Assembly (NCBI GenBank): GCA_003559215.1 | Contig: PWMF01000221.1 | Coordinates: 1 to 64,000, forward strand | DNA from: Natrialbaceae archaeon | GTDB lineage: Archaea > Halobacteriota > Halobacteria > Halobacteriales > Natrialbaceae | DNA: 64,000 nucleotides | Direction: 5' to 3' | Shown here: positions 57,439-64,000 of the stretch, in pieces | How the letters are laid out: each line of letters starts with the position of its first letter | Numbering within the stretch: position 1 is the first letter of the stretch | The notes under the pieces: model-generated | Databases searched by the model: none | The model's input: the letters and a program-made list of their open reading frames with translations, nothing else | Told to the model about the DNA's origin: nothing | Made by a program: the position numbers and the translations under genes

Positions 57439-59121
57439 ATGGCAAACAACCAGCAGGTATGGACCCGACGGCACATGCTCGCCTCGGGTGCTGCGGTTTC
57501 CGCAGCGGCTGTTGCAGGGTGCATCGGTGGGAACGGTGACGACGACGAGAACGGCAACGGTAACGGTGACGACGAGGTCGCCGATATCAGCGAGTACCAA
57601 CACGACGGGGAAGAGCCCGACGACGACGATCGAAGCGACTCGCTGGAGTTCCTCCAGCCGGCCGACCGCGACGAAGACTTCGACCCTGTCGTCACGTTCG
57701 ACTCCTACAGTATGCAGGTCGTCAACCTCGTGTTCGACGGCCTCTACGAGTGGGACGACGGCCTCGGACTCGAGCCGAAGATCGCCGACGGGATGCCCGA
57801 GGAGGAAGACGACGGCGAGACCTACTTCATCGATATCCAGGAGGGGATCGAGTTCCACAACGGCGACGAGGTCACCGCAAGCGACGTCGCCCACTCCTTT
57901 ACCGCACCGGTCGAGGAAGAAACCGAGAACGCGGCGACCTATGCGATGATCGAATCCGCGGAGGCGATCGACGATCACTCGCTCGAGGTCAACCTCGAAC
58001 ACCCCTACGGTCCGTTCACGCTGTCGACGATCGCGGTACCGGTCGTTCCGGAAGACGTCCGGACGGAGGATACCGACGCGTTCAACACGGATCCGATCGG
58101 TTCGGGTCCGTTCCAGTTCGCGGACTTCCAGGAAGGGGAGTACGTCGAACTCGAGCGGTGGGACGACTACTGGGACGAACCCCAGCCGTACATCCAGGAG
58201 ATCCGGTTCGAGGCAACTCCCGACGACGCAAACCGCGTCGCACAGGTCCTCGCCGGCGACACCGACGTCATCGACACCGTGCCCGCGACGGAGTGGGACG
58301 AGGTCGAGGGCGCGGACGGCGTCCGGATCCACGGCACGCGCAGTCCGTCGTACATGTACCTGGCGTTCAACTGCAACGAGGGCGAGACGACCGATCCCGA
58401 CGTACGCCGCGCTGTCGGCCACTCGTTCTCGATGCAGGAGTTCGTCAACGAGCGCCTCGGCCCCGCGGCCGATCCGCTATCGAGCCCCATCCCCCAGATC
58501 ACCAACGAAGAAGGTGAGTGGGACTTCCCCGTCGACGAGTGGCAGGAACAGATGCCCGAGTACGACCCCGACCAGGCCCAAGAGCTGCTCGAGGAGGCCG
58601 GCGTTCCCGACGACTGGGAACCGCGCATCATCGCGCCCGAGGGAGGACCCCGCGAGGCGCTGGCCGAGCGGATCGGTTCGCGGCTCAGCGAGATCGGCTA
58701 CGGCGCCGACGTCCAGGGAATGTCGTTCGCGACGCTCGTCGACACGTACCCCACCGGCAACGCCGACGACTACGAGATGTACCTGCTGGGCTGGACCGGC
58801 GGTCCGGACCCGGACGTCTACTACTACAACCTCTTCCACGAGAGCCAGGAGGGCGTCGGCCAGGGTCACTTCTACGAAGGTCAGGGAGAGTTCCACGACA
58901 ACATCCTGAGCGCCCGCGAAAGCGCCGACCAGGAGGAGCGACGTGATCTCTACACCGATGTGACCGAGGAGATCATCGAGTACATGCCGGTGCTGCCGGC
59001 CTACTCCGAGCACAACACGATGGCGGCCCGCGAGGAGGTCCAGGACCTCCAGGCACACCCGTCGGTGAGCTACAACCCACGTATCGTCTCTGACTACCAG
59101 AACACCTGGATCGACGAGTAG
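57439..59121 (+). CDS. dppA: ABC transporter substrate-binding protein, dipeptide/oligopeptide type
   Basis: 560-residue lipoprotein from ATG 57439. The Tat signal (WTRRHMLASGAAVSAAAVAGC) leads to a lipobox AGC with Cys near 27, followed by a Gly/Asp/Asn-rich spacer. The SBP family 5 core is clear: PEIADG-like KIADGMPEEEDDGETYFIDIQEGIEFHNGDEVTASDVAHSF, then GSGPFQF, LAFNCNEGETTDPDVRRAVGHSFSMQEFV, and a C-terminal MYLLGWTGGPDPDVYYYNLFHESQEGVGQGHFY. Captures peptides or similar solutes outside the cell. First gene of a five-gene importer. Confidence 0.95.
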   Translation: MANNQQVWTRRHMLASGAAVSAAAVAGCIGGNGDDDENGNGNGDDEVADISEYQHDGEEPDDDDRSDSLEFLQPADRDEDFDPVVTFDSYSMQVVNLVFDGLYEWDDGLGLEPKIADGMPEEEDDGETYFIDIQEGIEFHNGDEVTASDVAHSFTAPVEEETENAATYAMIESAEAIDDHSLEVNLEHPYGPFTLSTIAVPVVPEDVRTEDTDAFNTDPIGSGPFQFADFQEGEYVELERWDDYWDEPQPYIQEIRFEATPDDANRVAQVLAGDTDVIDTVPATEWDEVEGADGVRIHGTRSPSYMYLAFNCNEGETTDPDVRRAVGHSFSMQEFVNERLGPAADPLSSPIPQITNEEGEWDFPVDEWQEQMPEYDPDQAQELLEEAGVPDDWEPRIIAPEGGPREALAERIGSRLSEIGYGADVQGMSFATLVDTYPTGNADDYEMYLLGWTGGPDPDVYYYNLFHESQEGVGQGHFYEGQGEFHDNILSARESADQEERRDLYTDVTEEIIEYMPVLPAYSEHNTMAAREEVQDLQAHPSVSYNPRIVSDYQNTWIDE

Positions 59122-59132
59122 CGTCACCAGGT

Positions 59133-59144
59133 ACCGAATTCGGT
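59133..59144 (+). repeat. 12-bp palindrome in the dppA-dppB gap
   Basis: ACCGAATTCGGT is a perfect palindrome 12 bases after the dppA stop codon, followed by an AT-rich stretch to the dppB start. Such a hairpin could protect the binding-protein mRNA end or lower expression of the permease genes. Confidence 0.5.
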
Positions 59145-59217
59145 TCCTCAACGCGTAACCGGCACCATACGGAAGGAATTAAATAATACAAATAATAATC
59201 CGACTACAGTCCAATAT

Positions 59218-60216
59218 ATGGGACTCCTTCGCTACACGACCTATCGATTCATTCAGGCAATCCCGGTCCTGATTGGCGTCTCTATCCTTACGTTCGCTCT
59301 CGCTAACCTGACCCCCGGCGATCCGGTCAGGCTCATGCTACAGGGACAGGAAGCCGATCAGGAGACGATCGAGCGAATCGAGGCACAGTACGGGCTCGAC
59401 CAACCGATACACGAGCGGTATCTCACCTACATGGGCGGGCTCGTACAGGGAGATATGGGCCACAGCTTCCACCGGAACGCGTCCGTCGCGGATCTGATCA
59501 CCAGTCGGATCGGTCCGACCCTGCTGCTCGTGCTCTCGGCGTACGCGTTCGCGCTCGCCACGTCGATCCCCCTCGGTATTATCGCTGCCAAGCGACGCAA
59601 CGACCCCTTCGATCACGCCTCGCGTATCGTTGCGCTGTTCGGCGTGAGCACGCCGTCGTTCTGGATCGGGATCATGCTGATCCTGATCTTCGCAGTCCAG
59701 CTCGGCTGGCTGCCCTCCAGTGGCCTCGTCTATCCGTGGTGGTCGCCGGAGACCTACGGACACAGCGGGTACGGCGAACACATCTATCAGGTGATACGCC
59801 ATCTGCTGTTGCCGATGATCGCACTCGGAACGCTCCAGATGGCCACCCTGATGCGGGTCGAGCGCACCCAGATGATCGAGTCCCTGCAGGGGGAGTACGT
59901 CAAGCTCGCTCGAGCCTACGGCGTTCCCGAACGGACTATCATGCGGAAACACGCGTTCCAGGTCGCTCAGCTGCCGATCATTACGATCGTCGGACTCAAC
60001 CTCTCGACGGCGCTGGGTGGATCGGTCCTCATCGAGTTCGTCTTCGACATCAACGGGCTCGGACGGCTGTTCTACGAAGCGATCATACAACTCGACTACC
60101 AGCTTATTATGGGTATTACGATGATCATCGCGACGATGTTCGTTATCGGTGTCGTCATCACCGACATCGCGTACGCGTACATCGATCCACGCGTCACGTA
60201 CGGGGAGAGTGAATAA
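59218..60216 (+). CDS. dppB: ABC transporter permease (DppB type)
   Basis: 332-residue inner component with six helices. It starts with MGLLRYTTYRFIQAIPVLIGVSILTFALANLTPGDP, the family start. A large first extracytoplasmic loop precedes LGIIAAKRRNDPFDH. The EAA loop is EYVKLARAYGVPERTIMRKHAFQVAQLPIITIVGLNLS, docking the ATPases. ATG at 59218, after a 96-base AT-rich gap. Followed by dppC two bases after its stop. Confidence 0.95.
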   Translation: MGLLRYTTYRFIQAIPVLIGVSILTFALANLTPGDPVRLMLQGQEADQETIERIEAQYGLDQPIHERYLTYMGGLVQGDMGHSFHRNASVADLITSRIGPTLLLVLSAYAFALATSIPLGIIAAKRRNDPFDHASRIVALFGVSTPSFWIGIMLILIFAVQLGWLPSSGLVYPWWSPETYGHSGYGEHIYQVIRHLLLPMIALGTLQMATLMRVERTQMIESLQGEYVKLARAYGVPERTIMRKHAFQVAQLPIITIVGLNLSTALGGSVLIEFVFDINGLGRLFYEAIIQLDYQLIMGITMIIATMFVIGVVITDIAYAYIDPRVTYGESE

Positions 60217-60218
60217 TC

Positions 60219-61220
60219 ATGGCGGTAGGTGAATCACAGGTCGGAAGCGGCTCCGAATCGGGTGGCACGGAAGTCGAGCCCGACACCGGGTGGCGAAACA
60301 CTGCCAGGAAAATAAAGCGCGACACGACCGCCCGCTGGGGGATGTACGTTATCGGGTTCGTCCTCGCTATCACGGCCTACACGCTCGTCGACGGTAACCT
60401 CTCCCGACTCACGTTCGGTTCGATGTCGGACTTTACGTTCGCCGAGGCGCTCCCGTTCTTCGAACACCCCGAGCGGCTGCCGGCACCGGGTGAGGCCGAG
60501 ACGAACCAGCCGCCTGCGTTCCACGCGGACGGCTCGCTCTCGCACCCGCTGGGTACCGACCCGAACGGACGGGACTACTTTACACGGATCGTCTACGGGG
60601 CCCAGGTGTCGGTCACCGTCGGCATCGCCGCGACGTTTCTCGGACTGGTCGGTGGCACGACCGTCGGGGCCGTCGCCGGCTACTACGGCGGCTGGGTCGA
60701 CGACGCGCTGATGCGCGCCGTCGAGACGGTGTACGCGATTCCACCGCTGATCCTCATCATCGTCTTTACCGTCTTCGTCAGCGGCGGCAGCCCCGACGTC
60801 CAGTTCGCGATCATCGGCGTCGGACTCGCGTTCGTGCCGGTGTTTGCCCGGATCATCCGCAGCGAGGTGTTGTCCGTCCGCGAGATGGATTACATCGAAG
60901 CCGCGCGTGCGGCCGGGGTAAAGGACCGAAACATCATCCTCCGGCACGTCATCCCGAACAGCTTCGCGCCGGTGATGGTCTACGCTACCCTGCAGATCGG
61001 CGTGACGATCCTCATCGTCGCCGGTCTCTCGTTCCTCGGGTTCGGGGCACAACCCCCGACGCCGGACTGGGGCGAGATGCTCAACACCTCTCACGGGTAC
61101 ATGCACTCGAACGTCTGGCTGTCGATCTGGCCGGGACTGGCGATCATGATCACGATTATGGGATTCAATCTCTTCGGAGACGGCCTCCAGGACGCTCTCG
61201 ACCCACGACTTGAGGACTAA
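60219..61220 (+). CDS. dppC: ABC transporter permease (DppC type)
   Basis: 333 residues. An N-terminal cytoplasmic tail and first helix precede HPLGTDPNGRDYFTRIVYGAQVSVTVGIAATFLGLVGGTTVGAVAGYYGGW, the typical DppC block. The EAA loop is EMDYIEAARAAGVKDRNIILRHVIPNSFAPVMVYATLQIG. GLSFLGFGAQPPTPDWGEML and NLFGDGLQDALDPRL close the gene. Pairs with DppB to form the pore. Starts 2 bases after dppB and ends 2 bases before dppD. Confidence 0.95.
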   Translation: MAVGESQVGSGSESGGTEVEPDTGWRNTARKIKRDTTARWGMYVIGFVLAITAYTLVDGNLSRLTFGSMSDFTFAEALPFFEHPERLPAPGEAETNQPPAFHADGSLSHPLGTDPNGRDYFTRIVYGAQVSVTVGIAATFLGLVGGTTVGAVAGYYGGWVDDALMRAVETVYAIPPLILIIVFTVFVSGGSPDVQFAIIGVGLAFVPVFARIIRSEVLSVREMDYIEAARAAGVKDRNIILRHVIPNSFAPVMVYATLQIGVTILIVAGLSFLGFGAQPPTPDWGEMLNTSHGYMHSNVWLSIWPGLAIMITIMGFNLFGDGLQDALDPRLED

Positions 61221-61222
61221 CA

Positions 61223-62338
61223 ATGAGTTCCGAACCACTACTTCGCGTCGAAAATCTCAAAACGCAGTTCTTCACGAACGCTGGTACAGTGCGGGCAGTC
61301 GACGGAATCTCCTTCGAGGTTCACGAGGGCGAAATCGTCGGCCTCGTCGGGGAGAGCGGCGCCGGAAAGAGCGTCGCCTCGATGAGCCTGCTGCGGCTCG
61401 TCGAACACCCCGGCGAGATCGTCGCCGGTGAGATCACCTACAAGGGCGAGACGCTCTTTGGACTCGAGGAGGGTCCCGACGGCGAGCTCCGCGAGCGCGA
61501 GGACATGCTCTCGAACAAGGCGGTACGCGACCGGATCCGTGGCAACGAGATCGCCGTCATCTTCCAGGATCCGATGGAGTCGCTCAACCCCGTGTTCACC
61601 GTCGGCGGGCAAATCCGGGAATTCATCGAGCTCAACCGCGACCTTTCGGGCGCGGAAGCCAAGGAGGAAGCGATTCAGATGCTCCGGGAGGTCGGCATCC
61701 CCGACCCCGAGGAGCGCTACGAGGAGTATCCCCACCAGTTCTCGGGCGGGATGCGCCAGCGCGTGCTGATCGCGATGGCGCTGGCCTGCGAGCCGAGTCT
61801 CATCATCGCCGACGAGCCGACGACGGCGCTTGACGTCACCGTCGAGGGACAGATCATCGATCTCGTCGACGACCTCCAGGAGAAGTACAACACGAGTTTC
61901 GTCTGGGTCACCCACGACATGGGCGTCGTCGCGGAGATCGCCGACCGGGTCAACGTCATGTACCTCGGGGAGATCATCGAGCAGGCGCCCGTCGACGAGC
62001 TGTTCTACGACACCAAACATCCCTACACGCAGGCGCTGTTGAAATCGATGCCCCGGCCCGATCGCACGGTCGAAGAGCTCGATCCGATCGAGGGCGTGAT
62101 GCCGGAAGCGATCTCGCCGCCGTCGGGCTGTCGGTTCCACCCGCGCTGTCCCGAAGCCAGGGAGGTCTGTCAGCGCGTCCATCCCGAACCAAAGGAGGTT
62201 ACACGAGCCGACGGCCACCCGCACAACGCGGCCTGTGTCAAACACGATGTCTTCGACGTCGGCTACGACGAGAGCCCGCCGCTCGAGGAGGAGCCTCAGC
62301 TGACCGCCGAGGCGCCGGGAGGTGAGAACAGTGAGTAG
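61223..62338 (+). CDS. dppD: ABC transporter ATPase (DppD type)
   Basis: 371 residues. Walker [12 protein letters not shown] near 44, Q-loop [10 protein letters not shown], signature [15 protein letters not shown], Walker [16 protein letters not shown]-loop VTHDM. It has the C-terminal oligopeptide-transporter extension with [10 protein letters not shown]. Energises import together with DppF. It ends inside the coding region of dppF (8-base overlap). Confidence 0.95.
   Translation: MSSEPLLRVENLKTQFFTNAGTVRAVDGISFEVHEGEIVGLVGESGAGKSVASMSLLRLVEHPGEIVAGEITYKGETLFGLEEGPDGELREREDMLSNKAVRDRIRGNEIAVIFQDPMESLNPVFTVGGQIREFIELNRDLSGAEAKEEAIQMLREVGIPDPEERYEEYPHQFSGGMRQRVLIAMALACEPSLIIADEPTTALDVTVEGQIIDLVDDLQEKYNTSFVWVTHDMGVVAEIADRVNVMYLGEIIEQAPVDELFYDTKHPYTQALLKSMPRPDRTVEELDPIEGVMPEAISPPSGCRFHPRCPEAREVCQRVHPEPKEVTRADGHPHNAACVKHDVFDVGYDESPPLEEEPQLTAEAPGGENSE
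62318..62325 (+). promoter_or_regulatory. Shine-Dalgarno for dppF inside dppD
   Basis: GGAGGTGA lies five bases before GTG 62331. It decides that start over the in-frame GTG at 62322, which overlaps it. Confidence 0.65.
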
Positions 62339-63668
62339 TCCGGCCGACTCGGGGACGGCGGGCGAGCCCGGTCACGGCGAGCCGCTAGTCCGGGTTCGAA
62401 ACCTGAAAAAGTACTTCAGCCAGGATTCGGGCCTCCTGAGTGGAGTCTCGTTCGACTCGAGTCAGTTCCCGCCGATCGAACTCGGCCAGCAGCAGGTCAA
62501 GGCCGTCGACGACGTGAACTTCGAGATCCGACGGGGCGAAACCCTGGGACTCGTCGGCGAGTCCGGCTGCGGAAAGAGTACGCTCGGTCGAACGCTGCTG
62601 CGGCTGCTCAAGCCGACCGAGGGAACGATCGACTTCAAAGGCGAGGACCTGGCGGAGCTGACCGGCGAGGAGCTCAGACAGAAGCGCTCGGAGATCCAGA
62701 TGATCTTTCAGGATCCCCAGGCCTCGCTCGACCCGCGGATGAAGGTCGGCAAGATCGTCGAGGAGCCGATGCGAGCTCACGGGATGTTCGACGGCGAGGG
62801 CCGCGAGCAGCGGGCGAAGGAGCTGCTCGAGAAGGTCGGGCTCGACCCCCACCACTACAACCGCTACCCCCACGCGTTCTCCGGCGGGCAACGCCAGCGG
62901 GTCAACCTCGCGCGGGCGCTGTCGGTCGATCCGGAGTTCATCGTCTGCGACGAGCCCGTCTCGGCGCTCGACGTCTCGATCCAGGCGCAGGTGCTGAATA
63001 CGATGGAGGAACTCCAGGAGGAGTTCGGGCTGACCTACCTCTTTATCGCCCACGACCTCTCGGTTATCCGTCACATCTCCGACCGGGTCGCGGTGATGTA
63101 TCTGGGCAACATCGTCGAGCTCGCCGACAAGGAGGAGCTGTTCGAGAACCCCCAACACCCCTACACGAGGGCGCTGTTGGACTCGATTCCCGTCCCCGAT
63201 CCCCGCGAACGTGACGCTCGCGGCGTCCTCGAGGGCGAGGTTCCCAGCCCGGTCAACCCACCGTCGGGCTGTCGGTTCCGCACCCGGTGTCCGCGCCTGA
63301 TCGCCCCCGACGAGTACGAATGGACCGACGAAGAGTGGGCCCACACCCGGGCGTTCATGCGAGCGGTCAAGCGCCGAACGTTCGAGCCGATGCCGGCCGA
63401 CGAACTCCGCCAGGAGTTCTTCGGCGGCGACCTCCCTCGCGGCGAACCCGGCGAGATCGTCGCGGAGGCGATCGACCTCGTCGAGACCGAGCCTGACGCC
63501 GACTCCGAGGACATCGCCGGGGACCACGACGAGTGGGCGGAGGCCCGCGAGCTGTTGCTCGACTCGTTCGCCCGCCAGAGCATCTGTGCGACCGAGGACC
63601 CGGCTTACGAGCTCGAGCCCGAGTACGGAACCGGTACTCACTTCGCCGCCTGTCACCTCCATCGCTGA
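62331..63668 (+). CDS. dppF: ABC transporter ATPase (DppF type) with an acidic C-terminal extension
   Basis: 445 residues from GTG 62331. Walker [17 protein letters not shown]-loop [12 protein letters not shown], signature [15 protein letters not shown], Walker [17 protein letters not shown]-loop [10 protein letters not shown]. After the usual [14 protein letters not shown] end it continues for about 125 more residues, including an insertion [25 protein letters not shown] and an EAREL...[11 protein letters not shown] segment that ends in HFAACHLHR. The extension is longer than standard DppF. Overlaps dppD by 8 bases. Confidence 0.93.
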   Translation: MSSPADSGTAGEPGHGEPLVRVRNLKKYFSQDSGLLSGVSFDSSQFPPIELGQQQVKAVDDVNFEIRRGETLGLVGESGCGKSTLGRTLLRLLKPTEGTIDFKGEDLAELTGEELRQKRSEIQMIFQDPQASLDPRMKVGKIVEEPMRAHGMFDGEGREQRAKELLEKVGLDPHHYNRYPHAFSGGQRQRVNLARALSVDPEFIVCDEPVSALDVSIQAQVLNTMEELQEEFGLTYLFIAHDLSVIRHISDRVAVMYLGNIVELADKEELFENPQHPYTRALLDSIPVPDPRERDARGVLEGEVPSPVNPPSGCRFRTRCPRLIAPDEYEWTDEEWAHTRAFMRAVKRRTFEPMPADELRQEFFGGDLPRGEPGEIVAEAIDLVETEPDADSEDIAGDHDEWAEARELLLDSFARQSICATEDPAYELEPEYGTGTHFAACHLHR

Positions 63669-63823
63669 CTCCGCTCTCTTCCCTGCGAGCGGATCGTTCT
63701 CGTCGATTATTTCGAACTACCGGACTCGAGTAGGCTATCGATCTCTCAAACGAGGCGTCTCGCCCCCATATGAGATGGTGAGACGTATCCCGTGCGAACT
63801 AGTATACAACACCATCGTTGGTG

Positions 63824-63830
63824 GTATAAA
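63824..63830 (+). promoter_or_regulatory. TATA-like element of the right-edge gene
   Basis: GTATAAA at 63824-63830 is about 37 bases before the ATG at 63867, so a short leader of around ten bases is expected. No other AT-rich box fits better. Confidence 0.45.
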
Positions 63831-63866
63831 GTCTTAAGCACCCGGCCCCAGTATTTACTCGTGAAT

Positions 63867-64000
63867 GAGTAAGATTATGTCAGTCCTGACGACGACCGCC
63901 GTCTTCGGTACAAAGGCACGACGAGCAATCAACAGCTCGCCGGATTTCACGGGCGTCCAGACGAGCGACGACGGGCTCCCCGAAAAACAGGCGCCGGCCG
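63867..64000 (+). CDS. N-terminal fragment of an unidentified protein (runs off the window)
   Basis: Open from ATG 63867 to the end: MSKIMSVLTTTAVFGTKARR, then SSPDFTGVQTSDDGLPEKQAPA. A mostly small/polar start with a weak hydrophobic patch, no clear signal. Only 44 codons are visible. It follows the importer operon after about 200 bases and has its own TATA-like element, so it is probably a separate transcript. Not identified. Confidence 0.55.

Overview
The window comes from a haloarchaeon. Evidence: very high GC coding sequence, strongly acidic proteins, Tat lipoproteins, archaeal replication and transcription genes (PolD large subunit with an intein, TBP, aIF1A, an RFC small-subunit paralogue), many halobacterial small-protein families, and TATA boxes placed about 27 bp before start codons (leaderless transcripts). 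The extreme abundance of CTCGAG suggests Natrialbales; this is an inference. No rRNA, tRNA or CRISPR array was recognised. It reads as an ordinary chromosomal segment with a few accessory patches.

Layout. 0.15-9.1 kb: metY-metX (direct sulfhydrylation route to methionine), an MFS and a DMT exporter, a halocyanin-like copper lipoprotein with a tandem-repeat tail, a truncated zinc-ribbon gene beside an IS200/IS605-type hairpin relic, a class V aminotransferase, and aIF1A. 9.2-21.4 kb: a 59-residue membrane protein, a DUF460 RNase H-like protein, a two-gene HTTM-DCC membrane module, an aldo/keto reductase, a glutamate-cysteine ligase with a class I glutamine amidotransferase, RNase Z, a DUF7282-type surface protein, an RFC-type ATPase, and a hotdog thioesterase. 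21.5-25.6 kb: nucleotide N-hydrolase, tRNA G10 methyltransferase divergent from TBP, a DUF7344 winged helix, hisG.

25.8-32.0 kb is a copper island: a CopB-type ATPase, a membrane-anchored winged-helix protein with a His/Met-rich outer loop, a secreted His-rich peptide, and a CopA-type ATPase with two HMA domains. 32.1-36.7 kb: DUF5789-like protein, PHP phosphoesterase, DUF6757-like protein, ferredoxin, TrmB regulator, SSS symporter. 36.8-45.6 kb is a tetrapyrrole region (hemB, hemL, hemC, uroporphyrinogen-III methyltransferase, hemD) interrupted by an Amt transporter fused to a complete PII domain and by a truncated hemoglobin. Here hemC, the methyltransferase and hemD form one tight operon.

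45.7-51.3 kb: RecJ-like DHH exonuclease, a second PHP protein, DUF5783-like protein carrying an in-frame palindromic insertion, NifU-type scaffold, ketopantoate reductase, rubredoxin-like protein. 51.4-57.2 kb: a frameshifted relic, then PolD DP2 with a 508-residue intein ending in Gln and inserted directly before the DGDED catalytic motif, then what looks like an internally deleted PPC-domain gene. 57.4-63.7 kb: a five-gene dipeptide/oligopeptide ABC importer, followed by the start of an unidentified gene that runs off the window.
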